Positions 16,562 through 24,795 of a stretch of 41,559 nt of DNA are shown piece after piece. Source of the DNA: CAYRVX01 sp964642165. Its GTDB lineage: Bacteria; Planctomycetota; Phycisphaerae; SM23-33. The position numbers and the translations under genes were made by a program. Each line of letters begins with the position of its first letter. Position 1 is the stretch's first letter. The notes below the pieces were generated by a model. That model saw only the letters and a program-made list of their open reading frames with translations. It made no database searches and was not told the DNA's origin. Location: NCBI GenBank assembly GCA_964642165.1, contig CAZXOC010000025.1, positions 1 through 41,559 of the forward strand. The letters are read 5' to 3'.

Positions 16562-19177
16562 ATGAACGCGCAGCGGCGATCGTGCTCGTGGCGTCCGGGA
16601 CTCTTGGCGGCGGCCCTGCTGGTCGCCACGTCAACGGCGAGCCCGTCCTCCGGCGGCCGCGATCGCGGCACGCTGGTCATCGAATCCGACCCGCCCGGCG
16701 CGGCCGTCTTCGTCCGCACCGGCGGCATCAACGGCTACGCGCCGGCCGGCCGGACGCCGCGGACGCTGCGCGGGCTGGCGCCCGGGCTGCTGGAGTACAC
16801 GCTCCTGCACGCCGGCCGGCAACTCCACGACGGCAGCGTCTGGATCGAGCCGGGCGGGCGGCACGCCGAGAAGATCCGGCTGCGGCGCGGGCGGGTGTTC
16901 TTCGTCGACGGCGGCCACGCCTCTGCCGACGACGCCAACCCCGGCACGGAGGGCAAGCCCTGGAAGACCATCCGCCACGCCGCCGACGTGCTCGTCGCGG
17001 GCGACACGGTCCTGGTCAAGTCCGGCCGCTACCACGAGCAGTGGGCCAAGTGGCACCGCGGCATGTGGGCGACACCCAACCTGATTCCCGCCCGCGCCGG
17101 CGAGCCGGGGGCGCCGATCACGTTCCGCGCCTATCCCGGCTGCGACGTGTTCGTCACGAACGACCAGGGCGGCGGGCTCGGCAACGGGCGGGCCTACACC
17201 CGCTGGGTCGGCCTGCGAACCGATCGGCGGGTGATCTTCTGGAACGCCCGGCACAGCGCGCTGATCGACTGCGAGATCATCGGCCAGTACAAGCCGACAA
17301 CCGACAACCACGACGGCATCCGCATCGAGCACTCGCGGCACATCACGGTGCGCAACTGCGTGATCCGCGGCGTACGGGGCAACAGTTGGAACTCGGCCGG
17401 CATCAAGTGCTACGACGTCCGCCGACTGCTCGTGGAGCACTGCGACATCCGCAACTGCTTCTCGTGCGTCTACGACAAGGACTCCGGCAAGCACAACGTC
17501 TACCGCTTCTGTCTGCTTCGCGACCCGCAGGCCGAGCCGCGCCCCGGGCACCCCAACTTCCACATGCACACGCACGGCGGGGAGAGCATCGACGGCGTTG
17601 AGGTCTATCACAACGTCATCGCCGGCGGCGGCGTGTACTACAACACCGCCAACGTCCGGGAGCCCTTCCGCGTGCACAACAACACGTTCGTCCGCGCCGC
17701 GCTGGGCTCCAAAGGCGGGGCGATGCTGGAGATGTTCAACAACGTCTTCCTCGGCGAGAAGGTCGCCGGCTACCGCGAGATCAAGAACACCGAATCCGCC
17801 GCGTCGGACCACAACCTGTTCTGGCCGGCCGCCGAACTGCGTTTCGGCGTCTACACGCCGCGCGCGAAGACGTACCGCGGCCTGGCGGCGTGGCGGCGGG
17901 AGCGCGGGACGGAGCAGCACTCGATCGTGGCCGACCCGCAGCTCGTCGATCCGGCAAAGCGCGACCTCCGCCTGCGCGCGGGCTCGCCGTGCATCGACGC
18001 CGGGCGGCCCATGACGTACGCCGCCGGGAAGGGCGCCGACGCCGACACGATCGCCGTCCGCTGCGCGTGGAGCTTCTTCCCCGGCGACGTGGTGCACATC
18101 GGGCGCGGCAAGGCGGCGCGGCGGGCGGCCGTCGTCGAGGTGCTCGATCGCGCACACCTGAAGCTCGACCGCCGCGTCTCCTGGACAGACGGCGCCTCGG
18201 TGACGCTGCCGTTCGCCGGCCGGGCGCCGGACATCGGCGCCTTCGAGCACGCCGAGACGCGCCGCGTCATCGGGCCCACGTGGCGGCGGTATCCCCGGCG
18301 CGATCTCGCCGGCGCCCAAGGCGCCGCGGGGCCGAGGCCGACGGCGACCGGCCCCGTGAAGGCCGACACGGCGCCCGCCCCGAGGAAGAAGTACGTCCCC
18401 CTCCACCGCGAGGACTGGCGGAGCTACGCCAGCAACGAGGAGCTCTTCGCGAAGCGCCGGTGGTGGAACTTCACGCGCGGCGAGGAGTGGAAGGAGCACA
18501 TCCGTCTTGTGCCCGACAGGACGTTCAAGCAGGTGGTGCGGATGACCCAGCCCCGGCAGGCCGACGACGGCAATCGGCGCCGCGTCGGGCGGACGTTCTT
18601 CCTCACGCAGAAGTTCGCCCGCCCGCTGGCGAGCGTCTGGGTGCGCTTCACCGTGCGGTTCTCGCCCGGGTTCGATCTCCAGGGCACCACGCCGCCGAAG
18701 GCCAACGCGGCCTACAAACTGTTCTTCCTGCTCTTCGAGGGCGCCGGCGGGCGGACGGGCATCGAGTTTGCCAATCGCCGGCAGTACATCTACACGAACC
18801 TCCAGGGCGGCTTCCGGCGCGAGTCGGAGCGGAGCTTCGGCACGCACCGCTGGGGCGGGCACATCGCCGGCGAGTTCACCGACGGCGAGTGGTACGAGTT
18901 CGTCGTCCACCGCGAGGTGACGGGCCCCCGCAGCTACGTCAACCGCTTCTACCGCCGCCGCCGGACCGGGAAGGGGCGGATCGTCGAGCCGCCCTGGAAC
19001 TTCTGGGGCATCGAGACGCTCGGGAAGCCCGGGCAGGTCGCCCGCCCGGCCCGCGCCATCCAACTCGGCGGCAACAAGAACAAGTCCAACGACCGGACGC
19101 AGCAGGTTACCTGGGGCCCGTGGGAAGTCGTCGACGCCTCGGAGTACCCCAACCCCTATTCCCTGCCGCTGAAGTAG
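16562..19177 (+). CDS. Secreted PEGA / right-handed beta-helix / lectin-like protein
   Basis: An 871-residue exported protein with three parts. After a signal peptide (1-27), residues 36-107 form a PEGA domain (G-T-L-V-I-E-S-D-P-P-G-A-A-V). Residues of about 111-570 are a right-handed parallel beta-helix beginning with the F-V-D-G-x-x-A-S-D-x-x-x-G-T-x-x-x-P-W-K-T-I signature of pectate-lyase-like and DUF1565 proteins, with rungs rich in N-x-x-I and H-N-x-F. Residues of about 620-865 resemble a concanavalin-like beta-sandwich. The architecture suggests binding or cleavage of a polysaccharide, but no lyase active site is assured. GAGAGG precedes the ATG. It is divergent from the 969-residue protein. 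Confidence 0.82.
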   Translation: MNAQRRSCSWRPGLLAAALLVATSTASPSSGGRDRGTLVIESDPPGAAVFVRTGGINGYAPAGRTPRTLRGLAPGLLEYTLLHAGRQLHDGSVWIEPGGRHAEKIRLRRGRVFFVDGGHASADDANPGTEGKPWKTIRHAADVLVAGDTVLVKSGRYHEQWAKWHRGMWATPNLIPARAGEPGAPITFRAYPGCDVFVTNDQGGGLGNGRAYTRWVGLRTDRRVIFWNARHSALIDCEIIGQYKPTTDNHDGIRIEHSRHITVRNCVIRGVRGNSWNSAGIKCYDVRRLLVEHCDIRNCFSCVYDKDSGKHNVYRFCLLRDPQAEPRPGHPNFHMHTHGGESIDGVEVYHNVIAGGGVYYNTANVREPFRVHNNTFVRAALGSKGGAMLEMFNNVFLGEKVAGYREIKNTESAASDHNLFWPAAELRFGVYTPRAKTYRGLAAWRRERGTEQHSIVADPQLVDPAKRDLRLRAGSPCIDAGRPMTYAAGKGADADTIAVRCAWSFFPGDVVHIGRGKAARRAAVVEVLDRAHLKLDRRVSWTDGASVTLPFAGRAPDIGAFEHAETRRVIGPTWRRYPRRDLAGAQGAAGPRPTATGPVKADTAPAPRKKYVPLHREDWRSYASNEELFAKRRWWNFTRGEEWKEHIRLVPDRTFKQVVRMTQPRQADDGNRRRVGRTFFLTQKFARPLASVWVRFTVRFSPGFDLQGTTPPKANAAYKLFFLLFEGAGGRTGIEFANRRQYIYTNLQGGFRRESERSFGTHRWGGHIAGEFTDGEWYEFVVHREVTGPRSYVNRFYRRRRTGKGRIVEPPWNFWGIETLGKPGQVARPARAIQLGGNKNKSNDRTQQVTWGPWEVVDASEYPNPYSLPLK

Positions 19178-19194
19178 CCGCCCGATCCCCTTGC

Positions 19195-19221
19195 CGGCGC
19201 CCCGCCACGACAACGGCGCCG
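19195..19221. terminator. Hairpin between convergent genes
   Basis: CGGCGCC (19195-19201) and GGCGCCG (19215-19221) form a perfect 7-base-pair stem with a 13-base loop in the 83-base gap between convergent stops. No T tract follows. Confidence 0.4.
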
Positions 19222-19260
19222 CGGCGGAGGGCGGTCCGCTTCAGTAGGCGTTCCCTGCTC

Positions 19261-19512
19261 CTACGGGCGAGCGCGTTTCTTTGCCCGCCCGACGACGAAA
19301 GCGACGACGAACGGTAGCGCGACCGCGGGGGGCCAGAGCCACAACACGGATCTTCCCAGGAAGTGGGACGCGTCGAGGAGGGCTATCTGGAAGGAGGACA
19401 GCGCCTTGCCCTGCTGGCTCCACCTCGCTTCCAGCCGCGGCACGACAAACACAACGGGCACGAGGATCGCCAGGAGGATCAGCGAGATCGCCGCCGCGAC
19501 AACGTAGCGCAT
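19261..19512 (-). CDS. Small membrane protein resembling a GspF/PilC membrane hairpin
   Basis: An 83-residue protein with two predicted membrane segments (about 4-25 and 53-75) and a basic C-terminus (K-K-R-A-R-P). The stretch V-V-P-R-L-E-x-x-W (23-31), followed by a polar loop and an amphipathic helix before the second segment, resembles the conserved V-V-P-x-F-x-x-x-F region of GspF/PilC inner-membrane proteins of type II secretion and pilus systems, but the cytoplasmic domains are missing. The ATG at 19512 is chosen because AAGGAG lies upstream and it removes an arginine-rich extension. It stands alone and convergent to the beta-helix gene. The resemblance is by eye and the role is unknown. 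Confidence 0.65.
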   Translation of the reverse strand: MRYVVAAAISLILLAILVPVVFVVPRLEARWSQQGKALSSFQIALLDASHFLGRSVLWLWPPAVALPFVVAFVVGRAKKRARP

Positions 19513-19708
19513 CGTTCCATCTCCTTCCGCCGCGGGGCGCCGCGGCCATCGCGGAGGATTGGACCGCATTTCGCCGGGGATGTCGAGACACAGCCGCGGT
19601 AAGATGGACGTCGTCGCGCCGGCCGCCGCCGTGCGAACGTGACGTGGTCCTGTTGCTGGAGAAGCTCCCCTCCGCGTCGGCGGGGGAAACGAGGAGACGA
19701 GCCGTACC

Positions 19709-20803
19709 GTGATGTCCGGAGAGCGTGGATCCGACGTGTGTGTTCGTGCGGCGGCGCTGTCGGCTGCGTTGGCGATGCTGGCCCTCGCGTCGTCCCTCGG
19801 CGCCGAGCCGGCCGCGAAGTCCCCTTCGCTGAGCTTCGAGCAGCGCCTGGAGCTGACCCGGCGCCTTGGTGAGCTGTCCGGCGCCCACCCGGCCTGCGAC
19901 GAGTGGTTCGCCGCGGCCGAGAGGGTGCTGGGCTTCGGCGAGGCGGGCAGGGCGGAGCTGCTCCGCCGTGTCGAGGTGAAGCTCCGGTCCCGGATGCGAG
20001 CCTACGGGCAGGCGTTCGTCGCCGCGGGACGGCGCGTTCGCGACGCCCAGCTCGCCAAGGCTCGCGAGGCGGCCGGGATGACCCGCCTCCAGCTCGAAGA
20101 GGATACAAGGCGCGACCGCGGAATCGTTCTGGGTCTCCGCTCGGGCAAGACCACCAAGCAGTCCCTCCGCGAGCAGGCCACGCCGGCGGTGGGACGCCTG
20201 GCAAAGCTGCTGCTGCCCGATGCGGCGAAGGTGCTGGCCACCTCGGCGGACCTGCAGGCGCGGCGCGAGCGCCTGGCGAGGCTGCTGGCCCTGCGCGACC
20301 GCTGCGGCGGGCCGAAGGGCGCCTGGTCCATCGAGCAGTCGCTGTCGGCCCTGGACGAGCGGTGTGCCATGCTGGCCATTCCGATGGACGGGTACGCGCG
20401 ACGCACGATCGAGGGCAACGCCGCGCTGGAGCGGCAGCTCGGCATCGAGGAAGCCGCCGGCATCCGCGAGCTCAACCGCATTCGCCTGCTGCTGGGGCTG
20501 GCGGCGCTTCGGGTCGACCCGGCCCTGTGCCGCGCCGCGCGAGACCACTCCGGCGACATGCGCTCACGCAAGTTCTTCAGTCACACGTCCCCCGTGCCGG
20601 GCAAGGAGACCGTCGGGAAGCGCGCGGCGGCCGCCGGAACCCGCGCCGGCGCCGAGAACATCGCGGTCGGCCCGAAGACCGGGCGGGCGGTCATCCGCAT
20701 GTGGTCCCACAGCCCGGGGCACTTCCGGAACATGCTGGGCGGGCATCGGCGCGTGGGCCTGGGGCGGGACGGCCGCAGGTGGACGCAGATGTTCGGCCGG
20801 TAG
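19709..20803 (+). CDS. Secreted CAP-domain (SCP/YkwD-like) protein
   Basis: A 364-residue exported protein. The signal peptide ends near residue 32 (S-S-L-G-A). Residues of about 40-250 are helical, charged and coiled-coil-like, without a recognised family. The CAP domain covers about 252-364, with R-D-H-S-G-D-M, the acidic site in A-E-N-I-A and the histidine motif S-P-G-H-F-R-N-M-L. In CAP proteins the paired histidines and glutamates form a cavity; the bacterial function is mostly unknown. The start could be GTG at 19709 or the adjacent ATG at 19712; GAGGAG at 19691-19696 fits the GTG slightly better. It is followed after 107 bases by the esterase gene, which has its own -10 box. Confidence 0.85.
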   Translation: MMSGERGSDVCVRAAALSAALAMLALASSLGAEPAAKSPSLSFEQRLELTRRLGELSGAHPACDEWFAAAERVLGFGEAGRAELLRRVEVKLRSRMRAYGQAFVAAGRRVRDAQLAKAREAAGMTRLQLEEDTRRDRGIVLGLRSGKTTKQSLREQATPAVGRLAKLLLPDAAKVLATSADLQARRERLARLLALRDRCGGPKGAWSIEQSLSALDERCAMLAIPMDGYARRTIEGNAALERQLGIEEAAGIRELNRIRLLLGLAALRVDPALCRAARDHSGDMRSRKFFSHTSPVPGKETVGKRAAAAGTRAGAENIAVGPKTGRAVIRMWSHSPGHFRNMLGGHRRVGLGRDGRRWTQMFGR

Positions 20804-20846
20804 CGGCCGGGACCGCGGCTCGCCCCCGCCGAGCGGAGCGAGACGG

Positions 20847-20852
20847 TATAAT
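20847..20852 (+). promoter_or_regulatory. Perfect TATAAT -10 box before the SASA esterase gene
   Basis: TATAAT occurs 58 bases upstream of the ATG at 20911. No TTGACA-like box is found at the proper distance, so an activator may be needed or the gene may also be read from the upstream CAP gene. Confidence 0.4.
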
Positions 20853-20910
20853 GGCCCCGGGATGGCGAGGCGCCCCGCGGCAGCGCGGGCGACGTGGTGA
20901 GGTGCGGTGG

Positions 20911-22848
20911 ATGGGTGGAAATCGCGCGTACATGGCAGCCTTGGGCGCCTGCGCGGTGCTGGCTGTGCCCGGCGCGGCGCGGGCGATCACGCTGGGCGGC
21001 AGCCACGTCCCGCGCGAGCGGTTCGTCGTCTACCTGCTGATCGGGCACTCGAACATGGCCGGTCGCGACGGGCGCCGCGCCGACACGGCGACCCATCCGC
21101 GCTGCTGGAACTTCCGCTGGTACGCCGACGAGCAGTGGGTCCCCGCCGTCGAGACCCACAGCAACCGGCGCGGGCTCACCCCCCGCGGAAGCGGCGGGCC
21201 CGGCATGGCGTTCCTGAAGCTGATGGCCGCCAAGTACCGCAGTTACCACTTCGGCGTGATTCTGAACGCGAGCAGCGCGGCCTCGGCCAGCGGCGGCAGC
21301 AACTGCTACAGGAAGGGCAAGGGGCGGCTGTACGACGAGATCGTCGGCGCGGCGCAGAAGGTCCGGGAGGAGGTGACCTTCGGCGGGGTCCTCTGCATGC
21401 TGGGCGTCAACGAGCATCGCGACGCCGAGCGGGCGGCGCGTTTCGCGAGCGACATCAAGCAGATCGTCGGCGACCTGCGCGGCGACCTCGGTCAGCCGGA
21501 ACTGCCGTTCCTCATCGGGCAGTACGAGGCCGGGTCGCGCGGCTCCTACGACCCCCGCGGCGCGAACGCCCGCGCGGTCATCAAGCAGATCTTCCAGATC
21601 CCCAAGCTCCTGACCCACGCGGCGATCGTGGACTCGCGCGGCATCGAGATGGCCGACGACCACCACTACACCTTCCCCGGGCACATCGAGTGGTCCCGCC
21701 GCGCCGTGGCCGTCATCGCCAAGAAGCGGTGGCTCCCCCCGCCGGGCGCCCGCAAGCCCGCGCCGCCGCCCAAGCCCGTGCCCGTCGCCCGCACGCCGCC
21801 GAAGCCCTACGTCCCGCCGCCCAGGCCGGACGAGTGGCCGGTGACCGCCAACGGGCTGATCTTCCTCTGGCACAACGCCAAGGCCAGGAACATCGTCACC
21901 GACCCGGCGCGCGGCAAGCCGCGCCCCTGCACGGTCCTCAGCACCGGGCGGGCCGTCCTCGGGCCCCACCACGAGATGGACGCCGCCGGCGGGGCCTTCA
22001 TCGCCCAGGACGCCGACGACGAGGTCCTCTACGACGCCTGCCGAAACACCGATCAGCTCGCGCTGGAGGCCCTGGTCACCAGCGACCAGGCCGACCAGAA
22101 GGACGCCTACATCATCAGCTTCCTTCCCGAGCGGGGCTGCGAGAACTTCGCCCTCGTGCAGGACGGCGAGAACCTTCTGCTGAAGATCAAGGTCGGCTTC
22201 CGCGCCAAGCGCGCGCTGGCCGCCGAGCTGTGCGAGCTGGAGCCGGGCGAGCCGAAGCACGTGCTGGTGAGCTGCGTCGGCGGGCTGCTGACGTGCTACG
22301 TCAACGGGCGGCTGGCCGCCACGCGGCGCGACATCCGCGGGGGGTTCCGCGGGTGGCTTCGCGCGCGGCTGTGTTTCGGCGACGGCTGGGGGCACGGGCA
22401 CGACTGGCGCGGGCGCATCGAGGGCGTGGCCATCTACAACCGCCATATCAGCTCCACCCACGCCCGCTGGAAGTCCAGCCTGTACCGCGCCGGGCTCCAC
22501 AAACGCCCCCCCATCCCGCGCCTGAGGCTCCACGCCAAGCTCACGGCCAAGTCCACGCCCACCGTCCACACCGGCGTCTACGGCGACGCCCTGATCCTCT
22601 ATCGCTACAAGGTGCTCGACGTCCTCCAGGGCAACTGCCCCCACGAGGAGATCCAGGTGCTGCACTGGGGCGGGCTGGACGACAAGCCGATCCGCTCCGT
22701 CCTCCAGCGCAAGGTCGGGCAGAGGCACACGCTGGTCGTCGAGCCGGCCGATCGCCACCCGCAGCTCGCCACCATCCGGCTTGGCGCCGACGCCGAGGAC
22801 TTCGACCTGCCCCGCTGGTACGACGTCGCCCGCCCGCTGCGGGACTGA
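20911..22848 (+). CDS. Secreted SASA-type carbohydrate esterase with a LamG-like domain
   Basis: A 645-residue exported protein. A signal peptide ends near residue 25 (G-A-A-R-A). Residues of about 38-272 match the SASA/CE6 family of SGNH hydrolases (sialate O-acetylesterase or acetylxylan esterase-like). The nucleophile motif is G-H46-S47-N-M-A-G, followed by the N-A-S-S oxyanion-hole segment near 119, G-V-N-E near 165, and the catalytic D249-D-H-H252 block. A proline-rich linker (276-308) leads to a LamG/concanavalin-like domain (about 312-525) that probably binds glycans, and a C-terminal beta domain of unknown type. The GAGG before the ATG supports the start. It should deacetylate polysaccharide outside the cytoplasm. 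Confidence 0.85.
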   Translation: MGGNRAYMAALGACAVLAVPGAARAITLGGSHVPRERFVVYLLIGHSNMAGRDGRRADTATHPRCWNFRWYADEQWVPAVETHSNRRGLTPRGSGGPGMAFLKLMAAKYRSYHFGVILNASSAASASGGSNCYRKGKGRLYDEIVGAAQKVREEVTFGGVLCMLGVNEHRDAERAARFASDIKQIVGDLRGDLGQPELPFLIGQYEAGSRGSYDPRGANARAVIKQIFQIPKLLTHAAIVDSRGIEMADDHHYTFPGHIEWSRRAVAVIAKKRWLPPPGARKPAPPPKPVPVARTPPKPYVPPPRPDEWPVTANGLIFLWHNAKARNIVTDPARGKPRPCTVLSTGRAVLGPHHEMDAAGGAFIAQDADDEVLYDACRNTDQLALEALVTSDQADQKDAYIISFLPERGCENFALVQDGENLLLKIKVGFRAKRALAAELCELEPGEPKHVLVSCVGGLLTCYVNGRLAATRRDIRGGFRGWLRARLCFGDGWGHGHDWRGRIEGVAIYNRHISSTHARWKSSLYRAGLHKRPPIPRLRLHAKLTAKSTPTVHTGVYGDALILYRYKVLDVLQGNCPHEEIQVLHWGGLDDKPIRSVLQRKVGQRHTLVVEPADRHPQLATIRLGADAEDFDLPRWYDVARPLRD

Positions 22849-22860
22849 CGCCGCGCTCGC

Positions 22861-23691
22861 TCAGGCCTCCCCCGCCGGGGCGACGCCCATCGCCGGGGCA
22901 ACGCATTGCTGGATGAGCCCCGCCGTCGAGGCGGAGAAGTGCCCGCCGAGGTACCCCGCGTGCAAGAGCCCCGGCCGCCAGCGGACCTGCACGATCCTGC
23001 CGCAGTCGGCGCGGTCCGGGCCTTTGCGTTCCTCCCCCGCCGGCGCGCCGGGCTCGCCCTCGGCCCGGCGCGGGCCCACCATGCCCATCGACGCCACGTG
23101 TTTTCGGTCGCCCGTCCCCGCCAGCAGCGTCCCCAGCCCGACGATGAACCAGTCCAGGAGGCTCCAGACCACCACCAGCGCTCCGGAGACGCGCGACCGC
23201 GCCGCCCGCAGGTCCCGCCGCGGATCGATCGCCGGCGCCAGCAGCGCCGCGGCATCGACCCGCACGCCGGGCCGAAGCAGCTCCAGCGCCCGCACGGCGA
23301 CGTAGCCGCCGCAGGAGTAGCCCACCAGGTGGATCGGGGCTGCCGGGCGCTCGTCGCGCCGGGCGGCGAGGAATTCCGCCAGCCGCCCGGCCTCGCGCTC
23401 GAGCATCGCGGCATCCATGATGGCCGGCAGCACCAGCCACCCACGCCACCCGGCGTGCCAGCGCCAGTAGAGGAATTCGCCCTCGTACCCGGCGCGGCGG
23501 AAACCCGCCGCAACGCTCCGCAGGCCCCAGCGGACCCCCAACCAGCGAATCGACTCCACGAAGACCACCACGCCGGAGGCCGGCGAGCCGCCCGGATCGG
23601 CCCGCAGACGCAGCCTTCCCAATACGCTTACGGCGTCCAAGACCACGGGCAGAAAGACAATCCCCGCGGCGATGAGGATGGCGGCCCGCAT
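22861..23691 (-). CDS. Alpha/beta hydrolase with N-terminal membrane anchor
   Basis: A 276-residue protein. Residues 2-24 are a hydrophobic helix that could be an uncleaved anchor or signal. The nucleophile elbow G124-Y-S126-C-G128 follows a strand (I-H-L-V), as in alpha/beta hydrolases, and a histidine-rich segment near 242-252 (H-A-G-Y-L-G-G-H) could hold the catalytic histidine. The substrate is unknown. The ribosome binding site is poor. Its stop lies only 12 bases from the stop of the convergent esterase gene. The C-terminal part has an insertion rich in glycine, glutamate and arginine (about 200-230) of unclear meaning. Confidence 0.75.
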   Translation of the reverse strand: MRAAILIAAGIVFLPVVLDAVSVLGRLRLRADPGGSPASGVVVFVESIRWLGVRWGLRSVAAGFRRAGYEGEFLYWRWHAGWRGWLVLPAIMDAAMLEREAGRLAEFLAARRDERPAAPIHLVGYSCGGYVAVRALELLRPGVRVDAAALLAPAIDPRRDLRAARSRVSGALVVVWSLLDWFIVGLGTLLAGTGDRKHVASMGMVGPRRAEGEPGAPAGEERKGPDRADCGRIVQVRWRPGLLHAGYLGGHFSASTAGLIQQCVAPAMGVAPAGEA

Positions 23692-23806
23692 GGCCGGAGT
23701 CTACGGACGCCGACGCGCGGAGGCAATCCCGTCGGCAACGTCCGCCTCCCAGGCGGTTCCCCCGGTCGTCTGCTGCATCCCTCCGGACGGCCCGGTCGGG
23801 CCCGCG

Positions 23807-23845
23807 AGGGGTGGATCCCTGGTGTCGCCCTCCGGATCCACCCCT
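23807..23845. repeat. Strong inverted repeat (12-base arms)
   Basis: AGGGGTGGATCC (23807-23818) and GGATCCACCCCT (23834-23845) are perfect inverted arms with a 15-base loop. It lies 33 bases beyond the stop of the small start-less ORF on the minus strand and 116 bases before the alpha/beta hydrolase start, where it could act as a terminator. Confidence 0.6.
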
Positions 23846-23878
23846 CCGGGATGGCCCCTCTCCTCGGCCGCCGCGAGA

Positions 23879-24037
23879 TCACCGGCTGCAGTACTCCCTC
23901 CTGGCCTCGGGGTCGATGCACTGCGTCGCATCTGCCTTGAGCTGGTCCTCCACGATGCCTTGCAGCGCATCTGTCGTGCCAAGGACACCGACCCACGAGG
24001 CAGCAAGTAGCGAGAGAGGGGCGAGTCTTCTTCGCTC
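23879..24037 (-). pseudogene. Small secreted-protein-like ORF without a start codon
   Basis: Fifty-two codons and a TGA read like the end of a small exported protein. E-R-R-R-L-A-P-L-S-L-L-A-A-S-W is a good signal-peptide core, followed by a hydrophilic tail containing D-A-L-Q-G-I-V-E-D-Q-L-K and D-P-E-A-R-R-E-Y-C-S-R, whose composition is unlike the random frames around it. No ATG, GTG or TTG is found in frame for at least 30 codons upstream, where the frame runs through a large hairpin. It may be a decayed gene, a gene with a lost start, or chance. Confidence 0.35.
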
Positions 24038-24070
24038 GGGGGTCGGATCGTGGGGTCTCTGGGCGTCGCC

Positions 24071-24124
24071 ACCGGCCCTCCCCGGCCGCAGGGGCTGGAA
24101 ACCTGCGGCCGGGGAAGTGCCGGT
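24071..24124. repeat. Very strong extended hairpin (14 + 6 base pairs)
   Basis: The inner stem pairs 24079-24092 with 24102-24115 perfectly (14 base pairs, loop GGCTGGAAA). After a short internal loop, ACCGGC (24071-24076) pairs with GCCGGT (24119-24124). This is the most stable fold seen in the window. It is not followed by a T tract in either direction. It could be a structured RNA, a transcript-end element or a repeat copy. Confidence 0.65.
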
Positions 24125-24228
24125 CCTTCCGTTGGCCCTCTGGCTGTCGTGCCTCCGGACCGATCCTCCTTGCCGGCCCTCCCGGATCCTGCACCACCGA
24201 GGTTCTGTTCGGATGTCAGGGGACGGAT

Positions 24229-24795
24229 CTACCCGGCGGCCTGTTCGCCGGGCAACTCGTGTTTCATCGCGCGGAAGAAGCCGCCGGCGCGGACGAGCAC
24301 GCGGCCCCAGTAGGCCACGTCGCCGAAGGCCGCGGCGGCCATGACCTGCCCGGCCGCGGAGATGCTGCGTCCGGACGCCTCCACGAAGGCCCGCGCGTGC
24401 CTGGCCGGGTCGTATCTGCCGACGGCGACCAACTCGTCGCTGACGGGGTCCATGTCCTTCGTCTTCTCCGGTCTGTCAAAGGACTTCCGCGCTCGGGCGA
24501 GCGCGTCGGCGATCCGCGAGGCCTTGGCCTTGGCCCGCGAGGGGGGCAGGACCGAGCCGGCATAGCGGAAGCATCTCCGCGCCCAGCCCAGCTCGTTGCG
24601 CAGGAGGTCGAGCTTCCGTTCGTTCGGCAAGTCCGCCTCGCCAGCCCTGCCCGGCCGCCTGGGCGGCCAGGGGGTTCGCCACCAGGCGGGCTTTTCCAGG
24701 ACCGGGCGAGGCTTGGGGCGGATCTGGAGCAGCTTTTCCCAGGCATCGCGATCGGGGTACACCCAACTGCTCGGGATATTGGCGTTCTGGCCCAT
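24229..24795 (-). CDS. Hypothetical protein
   Basis: A 188-residue protein not recognised. It has tryptophan-rich and proline-rich N-terminal segments (W-V-Y-P-D-R-D-A-W-E, P-R-P-V-L-E-K-P-A-W-W) and a more helical, alanine- and arginine-rich second half. There is no signal peptide or membrane segment. It is preferred over the overlapping plus-strand frame because of its composition. No good ribosome binding site precedes the ATG at 24795. A second minus-strand frame starting near 24921 begins with a plausible peptide (M-A-R-S-L-H-H-H-P-T-Y-Q-Q-L-C), so an upstream exon-like part separated by a frameshift cannot be excluded. Strong hairpins lie on both sides. Confidence 0.5.
   Translation of the reverse strand: MGQNANIPSSWVYPDRDAWEKLLQIRPKPRPVLEKPAWWRTPWPPRRPGRAGEADLPNERKLDLLRNELGWARRCFRYAGSVLPPSRAKAKASRIADALARARKSFDRPEKTKDMDPVSDELVAVGRYDPARHARAFVEASGRSISAAGQVMAAAAFGDVAYWGRVLVRAGGFFRAMKHELPGEQAAG

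Larger units (their letters stand above)
23692..24228. other. 537-base gap, accessory-looking
   Basis: No confident gene. It holds two very strong inverted repeats (23807-23845 and 24071-24124) and the start-less small ORF between them. The motif GGCACGACAG (minus strand) occurs twice, near 23985 and near 24150. No insertion-sequence gene or clear target duplication is seen. Confidence 0.5.
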
